From: Rhizophagus clarus | Lineage: Eukaryota > Glomeromycota > Glomeromycetes > Glomerales > Glomeraceae | Assembly: GCA_015698045.1 (NCBI GenBank) | Contig: BLAL01000182.1 | Coordinates: 496,001-560,000 of the forward strand | DNA length: 64,000 nt | Direction: 5' to 3' | Shown: positions 1 through 12,502 of the stretch, one piece after another | Position numbering within the stretch: the first letter of the stretch is position 1 | Layout of the letters: every line of letters begins with the position of its first letter | Program-made: the position numbers and the translations under genes | Notes under the pieces: generated by a model | What the model was told of the DNA's origin: nothing | What the model saw: only the letters and a program-made list of their open reading frames with translations | Database searches by the model: none

Positions 1-94
1 CCCGTTTAATTATACTGTACCTCATTATTTACTATCTATAAATGTTTTCTCTCTCTGAATATGATTATCTATAGTTCCAAATGTTCATAGAAAG

Positions 95-220
95 ATGAGT
101 TTACGACCATTCGATATTTATATCGTTACTCGATTTTCTCGATTCATAACATTAGAATTTGAAAAATTGACGCTGCTTAATAATGATAAATTTACAGATA
201 TAATAAAGTTATTCCTCTAA
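95..220 (+). CDS. possible small ORF or 3' exon, unknown
   Basis: An ATG-initiated 41-codon frame ends in TAA at 218-220, and the same frame is open back to about 60. It begins MSLRPFDIYIVTRF and has a more protein-like composition than the surrounding DNA. A CTATAG just upstream (about 69-74) could be a splice acceptor, so this may be the last exon of a gene that starts left of the window. No family is recognised. A chance open frame is equally possible. Confidence 0.2.
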   Translation: MSLRPFDIYIVTRFSRFITLEFEKLTLLNNDKFTDIIKLFL

Positions 221-974
221 ATTCAAATTTTTTTTTAATAAGCTCACCCGCAACCAAAAAAACGGTTATGCAAATTACAAAAATCCCGGGTATTTGCTGT
301 AAATTCCTGAAGCCTGGGGGTTTACTGGCAATAACTCGAATTTTATTATGAATAGAACATGTTTAAAAGATTGTATAGTAACAAGAAAATTATTTTTTCA
401 TAATGTCTTGGCAAAATTAGTTTTATTAAATAATAAAATCAATAGGAAAATGGATTTTTTTTTCGTTGAAAGAGGGGGATATTATGCATAAGGGGGTACT
501 GTGGCCCGCGGCTTGTAGCATAATAGAAAACCAAAAAATAAGGAATTTCGCTAAAAATTAACGAATTATTTATTAAACACATGACAAAACTTTAAATTAA
601 ATTTTTAAGCTACAGGTTCATTCATAATAATCATGTATATTAAAAAAATCTAACATGCAGAACTTGCATTTATTCAAATTTATAACGTGGAATCTGCATG
701 TGCATATCTAAATTTTATTATTTAATATTAACGTGATTACATGCGGTCCGCACTCCGCAAGTGTTACTATAGTTAAGACCGCGACGCTACTACATAAAAT
801 AATACTAATAAAATGATACTAACGTAAATTTTTACATCATTTTAATGCCAAACGTTCTCAATTAATCGATTGATCAACCCAAAAATATTACTAACTTTCG
901 AACTTTAAGACATATAACAATTATACCTTTTTTAGATAATACCAGATGAAATTTTACTTTAATTCCGGCCGACC

Positions 975-1180
975 CTGTATAATTATTTAATTAGAATATT
1001 CTGTATAATTATTTAATTTGAATGTTCTGTATAATTATTTAATTTGAATATTCTGTATAATTTTTAATTTGAATATTCTGTTTAATTATTTAGTTTGAAT
1101 ATTCTGTTTAATTATTTAGTTTGAATATTCTGTATAATTAATTAATTTGAATATTCTGTATAATTTTTTAATTTGAATAT
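975..1180. repeat. 26-bp tandem array, about 8 copies
   Basis: The unit reads approximately CTGTATAATTATTTAATTTG followed by AATATT. About eight copies stand head to tail, with single-base changes (TATAA/TTTAA, AATTTG/AGTTTG) and small length changes. It is AT-rich and non-coding, a simple minisatellite. Confidence 0.85.
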
Positions 1181-1486
1181 CATTTAAAATTTAAAGGTGG
1201 CCTGTCATAAGTATTTTGACCTATGTATCGTAATATTTACACCACTTACAACACCTGTTTTCATACTGTAACCTGTCAGAGTGATGATATCATACGGTAA
1301 GTGTGACGAATGAATTTGTGTAATAATTAAAAACTGAATTTCGAAGAAAATGTAAGGTTGTTGTCCACTTGGCCGTAAGTAATAATTACGACATTTTGAA
1401 TTTCAATTTAGGTTGTAACCTAGGTTACAATTATAATAATGTAGCGAAACCGTAACTCGCATAACAGGTGAAGGTTAAATTTGTGC

Positions 1487-1511
1487 TATCTCAAACTGTC
1501 CGTTTGAGATA
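1487..1511. other. perfect 10-bp hairpin
   Basis: TATCTCAAAC and GTTTGAGATA form a perfect 10-bp inverted repeat around a 5-base loop (TGTCC). There is no adjacent gene, so a role as an RNA structure is unproven. Confidence 0.4.
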
Positions 1512-2824
1512 ATTATATCGTTCCACTCTTGTGGTTATGGCGATTATGTGTTGCATTGACATGAGATTATAGTTTTTTATGTACTATAGATATAATTCAT
1601 GTATGTACGTATGTACTGTATGTATTTTCATGTAACATTATGCTATAGCAAATCGGTCATGCGTCTTTCTATTTATTAAAAAAAACAAAAAACAAAAAAC
1701 AAAATAACATCTTACCCAATAATATAGCAGAACACATTTAATAAATTCTTATCCAATAACATAATTGAAGAAAACATTTATCAATATTTTTTTTTCTTTA
1801 AAGGCTTTATTAGAGAAATTGAAATTGAACAACGAGAATGATTTTTCGGCAGGAAAGGGAGAAATAAACACAAAAAAAAAAAAAAAAAAAATTGTATATA
1901 ATAAAGAAAATTTGTGAATTTAACACCATTAAAAGTAACATAATTTAGAGTTAACTATTAGTAATTTCGGTCACTACCTGAAAAAATAATGAATTGCATA
2001 ATTCACATAAAGTTTGGTCAAAATAATCATAACATAAACCATTTTTTGGTAATGATCACTTTTTCAAAATTAAATATTATAACGCCAAAAACTCAATTAG
2101 GTAAACTCAAACCTAAAGTAATCTTGATCATATGGTAATTTGCATACGAAAAGCAAAGCTAATATAGAATTGAACAAAGATTCAAAAAAATACCGACGAT
2201 CATTTGACAGGTACATTTTTAACGATAATCAATCACACATGTATGTATTATTTTAATATGTATAATTTTATAAATATTATAAATATTATAAAATCACTTT
2301 AAATTGGACAAAGTTGATAAAAATATTAATAAAATATTACTATTTACTAGTATTACTTGTTTCATAATACAAAAATCTTATTGTTAAATCATTATTTTTT
2401 TTTTATAAACTTTAGTTGAAAAGTCTTAATATACACACATATATATAATTAATTTTATATGTTGATGGAAGGTGGTTTGACTTTACTTTCATGGAAATTC
2501 ACTTCACAAAAGAAGTTATTAACTCAGATGATATCATTTAAAAAAAATCATTTATCAGAGATTTTTCCGTTTAACATATTTTTTGACTCAATGAATTTAA
2601 GTTGACCAATTATATGTCATCATTTAACAATAGCTGAATATCCACTTCAACATAATATTTAAAATTAAATTAAATTAAACCTTATGAAAGAAAAGATGTT
2701 CGGTTAACGACAATCCTATATAGCGTCAAATATTTAAATTAAACCTTAGTAAGAAATTAAAGGGGACATTTGAAAAATTTTCCCACATTGACCTGATAAA
2801 GTCTAGAGAAAAAAAAATATGTCG

Positions 2825-3020
2825 TCCGGAAGTAAAGGTAAAATCCGGAAGTAAAGGTGAAATCCGGAAGTAAAGGTGAAAGAAACCAATCATCTCAGGA
2901 TTGACCGGTTATTTTCATGTTAATGTTTTCCGGGCTCATAGTTACACCTTGAACATTTTCTAGAAACACGGATATCTTTGGGAGATGTTTTTCCGGATGT
3001 TTTCCGAATGTTTTCCGGAT
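2825..3020. repeat. CCGGAAG/TTTTCCGGA short repeats
   Basis: Three copies of a 20-bp unit containing CCGGAAGTAAAGGT lie at 2825-2880. A second set of TTTTCCGGATG-like 12-mers lies at about 2984-3020 in the opposite sense (CCGG core shared). The arrangement resembles subterminal repeats of a small transposon, but clear termini were not found. Confidence 0.5.
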
Positions 3021-4420
3021 AATTCCTTTTTTTTCACAATATAGTGATAATGATAATCTAGTCATTAACTAGGATTGGTGATTAAAAAGAAAATTCGACT
3101 TGTAACAATCATTTTGAGTCACAATTGAAATAAATGACAACTTATTTAGAAATAAATAATTTCATATAATAATCATCAATGATTCATTGATATAATAGTA
3201 ATGTGATAATGTGATGATTTTTTTTTAAAAGATTGAGATTTTTGTAAATAATCAAATGTGATTTTATAACAATTTCATTGGACTAACATATCTACTTAAT
3301 AATGATCATCGGTTGACGACCCATAACAGTTAACGTTGATCGTCAAAAGGCGAATTAAAACGTGGGTACAGTCCACTTTTTTTTTTTTTTTTTTTTTAAG
3401 TTTCAAAGAAACTTAAAAAAATTATTTAAGTTTACGAAAAAAAAAACGAAAAAGAGAAGAAAAGAAGCACATTTTTGTTTCTTTGTGATTCTCTTTCCAA
3501 TCAATACTTGAGATATGTTGCACCCAGCCCGATTCAATTATTTAAAAAAAAAAAAAATTTTTTTTTTTAAAGGGTATTCACAGATCTATAATATTACAAA
3601 AAAGTATGATGGATTTACGATTGATTCCCTTTGCAAGTATAAAAGGGCTGAGTATATTCGGATGTACCAAAAAAAAAAAAAAAAAAAAAATTGTTTATTA
3701 GAGAAAGACAATTAAAGGAAATAAATCGAAATGGTTTTATTTTCCATTTACGTGTTGCTCCGTATTGTTGTTAAATTTCTTAATAAAAATTTTTCCTAAA
3801 ATTTTTAAGTTACGAATAAATGAATGAATTCACACAGTATGAATCTGTCATGTCACGTTACAATCCGTCAATTCTATTGAGAAATCCACATGAAGGTACA
3901 TTGAACAAAGCATTTCGAATTTTCATTGGATAATAGATAGAACATACTAACCCATAATAGATACAGCGAAACGCGAAAATCTATAATAACAAAAAAAGAA
4001 CAATACTTACATCTTGTTACATACTGTATATGTTAGTCAGACAAACAAGACAAACGGGGAATGAGAAAAAGAATCCCTATTAGAGAATCACAACAAATAC
4101 GGTATTACTTCATTTGAATCGAATGATCAGCGGTTTATTTTAAATGACTGCGGTTTAATTAAGAAATTTACTTATTTCTTCTTTCATTGATCCAAAAATT
4201 TCTTACGCGGGATGTTTTCTTTGTTTTAATGGCTTATTATATGCAAAGATAAGTAAATAAAAAGGGGGAGAAAAGAAATTATTTGATAAAATAAATAACT
4301 TTCTAATTTAGCCAAAATACAATTATATTTTAAAACATCACATTTGTAATCCAAACATCAATTTATTTAAAAAAATTTCCTTGTTCCAGGAAAAGATCCG
4401 CGAACTGTCAAATATAACTA

Positions 4421-4585
4421 ATGCAAAGGCAAGATTATGCTTGGGGGCCTTTTGAACATGAATGTTTCCTCGTACGATTGTACCATGTCAACCATATCGA
4501 AGGAGAAAAACATTTTTATATGCATGAAATTTTAAATAATAATGAAAAATTTCTTTTTTTAGTAATTTACAAATTACTGCGGTAG
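4421..4585 (+). CDS. possible short coding region, two competing frames
   Basis: An ATG frame of 54 codons (begins MQRQDYAWGPFEHE) runs to TAG at 4583-4585. In another frame, a good T/C-rich acceptor (TTCCTTGTTCCAG, ending 4389) is followed by an open stretch reading EKIRELSNITNAKARL that stops at about 4453. The local base composition is less AT-biased than the surroundings. I recognise neither product. One frame may be a real exon, but no partner exon could be joined with confidence. Confidence 0.25.
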   Translation: MQRQDYAWGPFEHECFLVRLYHVNHIEGEKHFYMHEILNNNEKFLFLVIYKLLR

Positions 4586-4837
4586 CACGTATACTATTTT
4601 ACCTCCATGGATTATTCATAAATAGACAATAATAAAAAATATTTTTAAAATTTACCATATTAGGAATAATGCATGGAAACATATCAATCAATCAGTCAAT
4701 CAATCAATCAGAAAAGATATCCTCGATAGAATTAAAATGATTTTTTGAATGAATGAATGTTCATATTTAAATATGTACTCCTTATGACTTATCCTATTAA
4801 GTTGAGTTATCGTATAGTAAGATGACGCCAGTTATGA

Positions 4838-4869
<32 letters not shown>

Positions 4870-5095
4870 GGTGTGCGTTAGCCTCAAGAATTGATAAATC
4901 ATTTTTATTTTTTTTTTTTGCCCCTGCGTTTATATTGACAAAAATTGAATTAAATGTTACATAGGTATGCATTGTCAAGCATTATATTTTGTACACAACA
5001 TTATAAGCCATTTGAGAAGTGATATGTGGATTGATATGGTAAGAAATATAGGTTTGAATCGTCGTCCTTTTTTTTCCTCTTTTTTTTTAAGAAAA

Positions 5096-5126
<31 letters not shown>

Positions 5127-8100
5127 CAAGCTTAAACAAAAAGGAAATTTTTATACTAAAAATTTTTTTTTTTATTTTTGTGGGGAATGATGATCATATA
5201 TTTTTATGAAGTCATAAAATTAATATTTACAATTTACAAAGTCGATAGATGGAAATTTCATAGTCGATGTAAAAAAAAAAAAAAAAAAAACAACTTTGAA
5301 ACGTTTAAAACATTATACATTGTTAAGCGACGAAATGGTAAAATCATAGTCATGCTTGTAAAAGAAACAATCATTACTCCCTTCTCCTCTTTTGTTTAAG
5401 TAGAGTTTTATGATAAAGAGAAATTTTTTTTTTTTTAAAAAAAAAAAAAAAAGAAAAAAAAAAAATAAATAAGCAGAAGAATCTTTTGTAAACAAAGAAA
5501 ACTTGATTATACTCTTTAAAGAATGTACATAACGTTATTAGGTTATTATGTGAAAAAAATAAAAAAAAAAATTATTTTCATTTATTTTTTTATTGTTATT
5601 TTTATTTTTAATTTTTATCTAGAGAAAAATCTTTTTTTTTTTTTCTAATTAATTATTATTTAAAATATTAATTAACCCTTCTATAGAATGCATTGTTTTA
5701 TTTAGGAAATTTCCCTTGAAATAGAACCGAAAATTTTAGTTTATGCGTTATCTTACTATCTTTTATTAATTGTAAGATAAAATAAGGAAATTTTTCAATG
5801 TAAGTGTAAAAAAAATAATATATTTTTAGATGCAAAAAAGATAATAATAATATAATAAGAATAATTATAATTTATAAAAAGCTTATCATTTTCAGATGAA
5901 TATTTCTTTCTTGCATGTTACAATAATATATCTTATTATTCGTCGCTGATAATGAAAGAAAAAAAAAAAAAATTATTTATTGTTTGTTTACTGCGGTGAC
6001 AATTAAAGTAAAGGAAAGATATCGATATAGAAATTGCTAACCAAATTTGTATATTCTTTTTAGAAAAGAAAAAAAAAAAAAGCTTATCTAAAAGTTAAAA
6101 GTTTTTTAATTGATTCGGTCGGAAAGGTGAATATCGATTTCGTTCCGGGTAAAAATCTTGACCGTTCATGTTTATATACAGGATTTCAAACCTGATAAAA
6201 AAAACTTTCATCTTTCATGAAAGATTGCATAATAAGGCATTTTTAAATGGTAAATGATTAAACCTCTTTTGAATGACAAGAAAAAAAAAATAAATAAATT
6301 TTAATTCTATAATTAAAATAAGATGTTGATGTTGATTTTTGCTTTAAATTTTTCCGTTTTCGGTTTTTACCGTCACATTACGCATATTACGTTTTTTTTT
6401 TTATCATCCTCATCATCATTGTAGTGATAAAAGACATGAATTGTCCCTGATGTTTTATTATGTAATTTCATTATATATATTGATTTTATTTATTATTAAT
6501 AATTTATTTTTGAATTAAGAAAATGGAAGATTTGTAATCATTTTAATCAACTTATTCTCATTGAAGAATGACACGCATATAATTAACAAATTTCGTAGGG
6601 GAGGAAAATAAAAAAAAAAAGGTCAACTTGTGTGCATACATATATCTTTCATCTTTTTTACCCAAGGTTTCGTGATACATGACATTTATAACAATAACAT
6701 TACAAAATATTGGATTAATAATGAGTTAAGCGGTAAAGGGTTACCGAAAATAATAAAAAAAAATTTAACCGGTTTATGTATCAACCTTTCATTTTTTCAT
6801 GAGTTATTACATAATGAGAATAATGATAAAAATGGCTACTATTCACAAAATCAATGATTGAAAAAAAAACGGGTTGATAAGCTTTCAAAAGCAGGGGAGG
6901 TTGTATTCGGATTTTTTAAAAACGCGTTTTTTTTTTTTTTGATGTACGCGTAATTTATATATATATATATATATTTTTTTTAAAGTAAAATCCACATACG
7001 GAAATGAACGCTTTAGCCAACCCGCCAAACTGATATACGAGATAAGTGAATGAGGAATAAAAAGGAAAAAAAAAAAGAACAAACAAAAACAAATCTTTAA
7101 TCTCCCACGATGCACAATACAAATAGAAAAAATAGATAATGTCGTTAATTACATTAAATAATTAACATATGTATTGTATCACGATATTTTAATAATAATA
7201 ATGATATTATTATTATTATTATTGTACAATATTGTAATATTAAATTTGTAAATAAAAATAATTTTTTTTTTTTTTTATTTCATTTTTAAAGTTTTTCCTA
7301 TGCCGAAAAAAAAATCTTTTCCCCGAAAATATCCCAAATATTTTAATAAATTAATAAATTGAAGAAAAAAAAAAAAAAAAAAAAAAAATATTTATTTTAT
7401 AAGCGTATTTAAGTTGTAGCGACGGGAAGTGACTTGAACCGAAATCCGACGATCATTTGTTCTTTTTAGAATTTATAATGAAATTCACAAAACCGTTAAT
7501 GGCGCTAGGCTTGTTTTATTATAGTTCCAGTTTCTTAATTTGTCATACTAAATATACATAATTACATTTAAAAATAATCGGATATAATTATAAACTTACC
7601 GGAATTAGCAAAACTTTATACTCTCAACTTAATAAAGCATAAATCAGGTTTATTTTGAGAGTTTGACAGTTTTTTTTATAAAACAAGGTGACACAGGACA
7701 GATAATGAAACAAAAAAAATGTATTGATGTTGCCGGTAAAAGAATCGGATTTACTGCGGAGATCGAATATCAAAACGTATCAATCATTGATATATTTTTA
7801 TTTTTAACATATTTTTACGCCAAAAAAATATCAAACAACAAAAATAAGATACGATGCTGCATCGTTATTATGTTATCTCCGAATGAATTTTCGAGTTTGA
7901 ACAACGAAACACGAAAATTATAAACTTTATCTGTTATCGTTTGTAAACCGTAAACTTTGTTACAAAAAAAAAAAAAAGTTTTATTTGCTCTTCATTTCCT
8001 TAATTTTACAACATAATCATGAAATTTAAATTGAAAGAATTGAATGATAAATAAAACATAATATAAATTATCAATTTATAAAAAATGACGGGAAATTTAC

Positions 8101-9255
8101 GCCCAAATGTTAATAATAGAAAAAAAATTATCCATAATAGAATTTGAAATTTTAAGGATAATAGGAAAAATTTATAAATAAGTAAATTTTGAATTATTTA
8201 ATGATTTTCTAATTTAAATCTGAGATTTATAAGTCTTGTTCTGTAGATCATTTATTAATATATTGTAAAACATTTAAATTTCCTCTTATGCATCGAGAAA
8301 CTTTTTTATCTCATGCAAATCTAATTTTAATTTGTTTCTTTGTTTCTTTTTATTCTTAAAACTTTTCTTCTAACTTTCATAAAAATTATTGAAATTGCTG
8401 GTTTCCGTTTCATTTTATAATTTATCATTAATGTAAAAATTTTTGATTATGGTCCCTTAACCTGTGACCCTTGTGAAACCTATTTGTACATGTTTAAAGA
8501 CAAAACCGGTTACCTTTTTTTTCGAATTTTATTTATAAATTACGTGATGTCATCAACAACATAATGTTATTTATTCCAAAAACCAAAAATAGAGTGACAC
8601 GAAACGAGATATGTCGGATGGATATGCATTTGTGCCGTGATATATTCTTTAAAAAGAATTTTATGTTTAAATATATCCCCTTTATTTTTTTCTTTATTGT
8701 TTATACTTTCATTCATTCACAGAAAATACGATAAGATAGAAATCACACAAATAAAAAAAAAAAATATTAAATTACTTTTCCGTTCGATGTGTACAGTATA
8801 CAAGATATTTCCGATATCATACATACAGTATATCACTCACATATTTTTTTTTTATTTTATATGTAATGAATATCAATCAAATCATCAATATAAATAAATA
8901 TTTATATACACATGTGTATATATATATATATACATATATATACATATATATATTTATTTATTTATTTATTTTTTAAAATAAAAAAAAAAAAAAAAAAAAT
9001 TCGTTATTGTCATTATGAAAAAAGAGTGCTTATAAATATACGACAAGTTCTCACTTCCCCAATTCTCTACCTTTTCTTGTCTTAACGTTAAGAATTCTCT
9101 TCTTTTAAAGAAAAGTAAATAATAAAAGGTCATAAAAAAACTTGTTACGATACGTATACGATATATTTCTTTAACGATATACATAATATATTTTGCAACG
9201 ACTTTTTTTTACTTACAAAAAACGATTTAAGAAACAAAAAAAAAAAACATTAAAA
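4586..9255. other. intergenic, homopolymer-rich
   Basis: No supported gene. The stretch is dominated by A and T runs (for example 4843-4869, 5270-5290, 7363-7388, 8978-8999), a TAA/ATT trinucleotide palindrome around 7190-7223, and a TA/TATT microsatellite at about 8914-8970. Open frames here are low-complexity. A short open patch at about 6090-6180 (ends ACC TGA) has balanced codons but no ATG or splice partner. Confidence 0.6.
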
Positions 9256-9568
9256 ATGATTTCATACATTCGCAATTACCTTACTGTAAAAAACTATCAA
9301 AACGACGTTTCCACATCTTCAATCGAACCATGGGAACGAGTTTTATTTAGTAAGTTTTTTTTAAACCAAATTTTTCATCATTTAAAAATAAAATTTTTCT
9401 TTCAATTTATTAATTAATCTTTCTTTTCTCTATTTTTCTCTTTCTTAATTAGATTCGGTAATCGTATTAAGTATAACATTATTCATGTATACTGCCTTTG
9501 CAAATTTCCCAGAGCAAAATTTCAATTTCCATTATAGCATTGGCGATTACCATTCATTTTGCTTATGA
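9256..9568 (+). CDS. serine palmitoyltransferase small subunit (ssSPT-like)
   Basis: Two exons, 9256-9349 and 9453-9568, are joined across a GTAAGT...TTAG intron (9350-9452) that splits an Asn codon, giving 69 residues. The diagnostic stretch is EPWERVLFNSVIVLS at about residues 25-39. It matches the LEPWER..FNS signature of animal ssSPTa/b (PF11779-like), and a single hydrophobic membrane segment follows (VIVLSITLFMYTAF). In the family this ER-membrane peptide activates the LCB1/LCB2 heterodimer that condenses serine and palmitoyl-CoA in the first step of sphingolipid synthesis, the role of yeast Tsc3. The length is typical (about 70-80 aa). The start chosen is the first ATG downstream of the A-rich leader; an in-frame TTG further upstream would add only Lys-rich sequence. 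The C-terminus after FPEQ is less conserved. Confidence 0.82.
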
Positions 9569-9906
9569 TCGATCCCACGATTGATGATTTAAAGACATTT
9601 TTATTTTTTAATATTTTCTTGTGAATATACTTTCAAAATGGCAAATCGAACAATTTATTTTTTTTTTTACTTTTATTTTTGTTAAATAATATTATAATAG
9701 ACTTTTTTTTTATTGGCGATTTTAAAAAAAACGATTATTTGTATTTTTACATTTCGTGATGGGAATTATTATTCCCTCTTTTTTTTTCTACTTACTTTTT
9801 ATTACTTTTTTTTCTTTAATTTTGTAAAGAAATTCGAATTTTTTTTTTTAATTAAGTCGTTACGTTCCTATGATCACGCTTTTTTTTTCATGAGTTTTTT
9901 AATTTT

Positions 9907-9909
<3 letters not shown>

Positions 9910-9942
<33 letters not shown>
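9910..9942. repeat. (AT)n microsatellite
   Basis: Uninterrupted TA dinucleotide run of about 33 bases inside a T-rich stretch downstream of the ssSPT gene. Confidence 0.9.
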
Positions 9943-9948
<6 letters not shown>

Positions 9949-10085
9949 CTTCGAAAATTTTATATATATAATATATACAACTTACATATATAAAAAAATT
10001 TTTTTTTTTCAATCTTGTATTTTTTTTTTTTTTCTGTGTAAAAAATTTTTTTTTCCAAAAAATTTTAATATAATCGAAAGGAAAA

Positions 10086-10117
<32 letters not shown>

Positions 10118-10690
10118 ACTTTTTATCACGTAAAAAAAAATAATAATAATAATAATTATTTTTTTTGATTTTTCTATTGTTGTGTTGTTGTATGTTCTGT
10201 CACAAAAAAAAAAAAAAACCTTCGAGATCTCTTATAAGGGGGGCCAACAATCTGAACTACACATGGTTTACTTTATTTACCAGGGTTTGATCATTTATTA
10301 CCATATGATTTGCTAAATTCAATGAAAATGTCGTGAAAAATTAAAGTTTATTTGCACATGCGCTTGAGAACTATTGAAACATATTCTAGCATTTATTATG
10401 ATTACACCAACCATATCAACTTGATTGATTAACCTGATTATTGAAATTATAAGAAAAAAAAAAACGGAATTTAAAAAAAGCCGAAACGTGCGCCTTTCGC
10501 CATATTTTACTGCCGTAAAAGAATGAATAAAAGTTAACTTCCATATTAGAGAAGATTAAAAAGATCCGCCGGATAAATCATTTTTAAATTATACAATGAA
10601 AATACTGTAAGTAAAAAAAAAAAAAAAAAAAGTTGATTTGCAAATGAATTTTCTTAGGTATTTCCTAAACTTCATTATTCATTCATCATC

Positions 10691-10935
10691 TTCATTCAAA
10701 TAATGAAAATATAATCAACGGTATAACCATTATTATTCGTATTACCAGCTTTATCCGTATTACCGCAAATTATTATATTGACGAAAACAATGAGAATATT
10801 CCCGTATTCCGTGTTAATCTTGAATTCATGTGATTGATGATTTAATGGTTGTACAACGGCATCTTTTACCGCAGGGTCGGATCTCGGCATTGTATTATGT
10901 GAACATTTTAAGAATAGTTCATTCAAATAATGAAA
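10691..10935. repeat. 18-bp direct repeats flanking 209 bp
   Basis: TTCATTCAAATAATGAAA occurs at 10691-10708 and again, identical, at 10918-10935. The 209 bp between has no obvious terminal inverted repeats. It could be a microhomology-type duplication or the footprint of an insertion. Confidence 0.5.
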
Positions 10936-11339
10936 GAACCCTTTTTTTCTTTCTTTCTTACAGGGTCGGAAATTCGGAGTTAATTCGGAATTTATTAGAA
11001 CGTTAAAGGAAACTAACTTATATATATAATGAGATCAAGCACATTACAATATATGGATGACAAGTGATTTAATAGTAGTAATTGATGATCGATACATTTA
11101 ATATATATTTTTATTCAAACAATAAAATTTCTGACATCATTCAGTTCATTTTTTGGTCATTTTTAGTAAAAAAGATACATCACTATAATTTAATAACAAT
11201 TAAATTAAGTTGAATTTTTATTGTATTGTATTATGTGTTGTGTATTTATGCTGGAGCCCCGGAATTCTAATATTTGTTGTTCGATTAATTAATTCCTCAC
11301 ACGTTGAAGGTTTCCAAAATTGGAATCGAATAATTCTCC

Positions 11340-12090
11340 CAATGAGAAGAATTTTGATTGGACGGTAACAGATAACAGATAATACAATTCCTGTCTGTTT
11401 AAGTATATACTTTCCTGTAATAGAAAAGTATTTATACCTTTAAACTTGAAATTAATATGATTGGATGGTTTGAACCTATTTAAGTAGGTATTTCTCTAAA
11501 TAGAGAATGGTTGAATATTTCTATATCTGGAAAATCATGTTCATAAATTTGATTGGACGAGCAGTTATTTAGTTTTATCTAAATCATTTTTGATGTTTTA
11601 ATCTCCTGAGAGAGCTAAACCTATTTAAGCATAAATATTGCACGTTAAAATCTGAAATTAAATCGGTGTCATCGGACGGACTTCAATCATTTTCGATGTT
11701 TACCTTTTCTTTCGACTTCTGAAAAGTTGAACCTAATTAAGGATACATTTCTTGTAAGTTAATATTTCTAAATCTGAATTGATAAAAATCGGAGTCATCG
11801 GATGGACTTTAATCATTTTCGATGTTTTACCTTTTCTAAAGGGTTGAACCTGTTTAAGCAAGCACATATTTCTTGTTCTGAATTGATAAAAAAATAAATA
11901 TAATCGGATTCTCGTAAGTTAATATTTTCTAAATCTGAATTGATAAAAAGCGGAGTCAATCATTGGATTGACTTTTCAATGTTTCTCCTGAATGGCTTAG
12001 CTTATTTAAGTGCATATTTCCCGTAAATAGAAATGGTTCTTTGCACATGGAAAATTTCTAAATCTAGAATTGAAAGAAAAATACGGTTAA
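11340..12090. repeat. degenerate tandem array, about 120-150 bp unit
   Basis: About five or six diverged units share the blocks TTGAACCTATTTAAG, TTTCTAAATCTGAATTGATA, GGAGTCATCGGATGGACTT and TCATTTTCGATGTTT in the same order. The middle copies (about 11640-11940) are closest to each other, the outer ones more eroded. No coding potential. Confidence 0.7.
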
Positions 12091-12257
12091 TAGCAGTTTA
12101 ATTAGTTATTTTTGAATAAATCATAAAGTAAATCGTGACATGGTAAATTGGTAACAGCGACATTGGTAACGTACGAGACCACGTGATCATTTCATCATAC
12201 GGTCCACATTATACATAATTTTGAACGGAATTATATGGCTAAAAGTTTACCCTAAAA

Positions 12258-12494
12258 CAGTGTTGTCACGGGACAATGTCCGGGACAGGTTACACAAAAA
12301 AGAAATGATAATCCCTACAAAATTTTATTATGATAACCTATTTCGTTACTCAGCAAAAAGTATTTTAATATCTATTACACATAAATACATATAATTTTTG
12401 TAGAGTTTTTCAAGTTACAAAAGAGTACGGACAGTGCGCGGACGTGTCCGGGACAGCCAAAAAAAGCCGCGGACATCGAAAATGTACAACACTG
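12258..12494. mobile_element. hAT-type MITE with perfect 8-bp TSD
   Basis: A 237-bp element with perfect 9-bp terminal inverted repeats, CAGTGTTGT at the left and ACAACACTG at the right. It is flanked by an identical 8-bp duplication CCCTAAAA (12250-12257 and 12495-12502). An 8-bp duplication plus a CAGTG terminus is the hAT superfamily signature. Subterminal words GGGACA / TGTCCGGGACA recur near both ends, as expected for transposase binding sites. There is no coding capacity, so it is non-autonomous. Confidence 0.85.
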
Positions 12495-12502
12495 CCCTAA
12501 AA

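Larger units (their letters stand above)
221..4420. other. intergenic, A/T-tract rich
   Basis: No supported gene. The stretch holds the 26-bp array at 975-1180, a small hairpin at 1487-1511, CCGGAAG-type short repeats at 2825-3020, and long A or T runs (for example 1872-1890, 3377-3398, 3670-3690). Slightly more GC-rich pockets near 240-330, 480-520 and 740-790 contain no open frame that I can defend. Confidence 0.6.
9569..12249. other. 3' flank of ssSPT gene and intergenic repeats
   Basis: Long T and A runs and an AT microsatellite fill 9650-10170. The rest contains an 18-bp direct repeat pair (10691/10918) and a degenerate tandem array (11340-12090). No gene is supported: the minus-strand open frame at 10696-10926 has a plausible composition but no recognisable domain or ATG near its start. 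Confidence 0.55.

Noticed and set aside
9713..10168. 151-codon plus-strand frame
   Set aside because: Composed almost entirely of T runs, TATA repeats and A runs (Phe, Tyr-Ile and Lys); a composition artefact downstream of the ssSPT gene.
10696..10926. Minus-strand 76-codon frame with plausible composition
   Set aside because: Starts at TTG, lies between 18-bp direct repeats, and shows no recognisable motif, splice partner or signal peptide.
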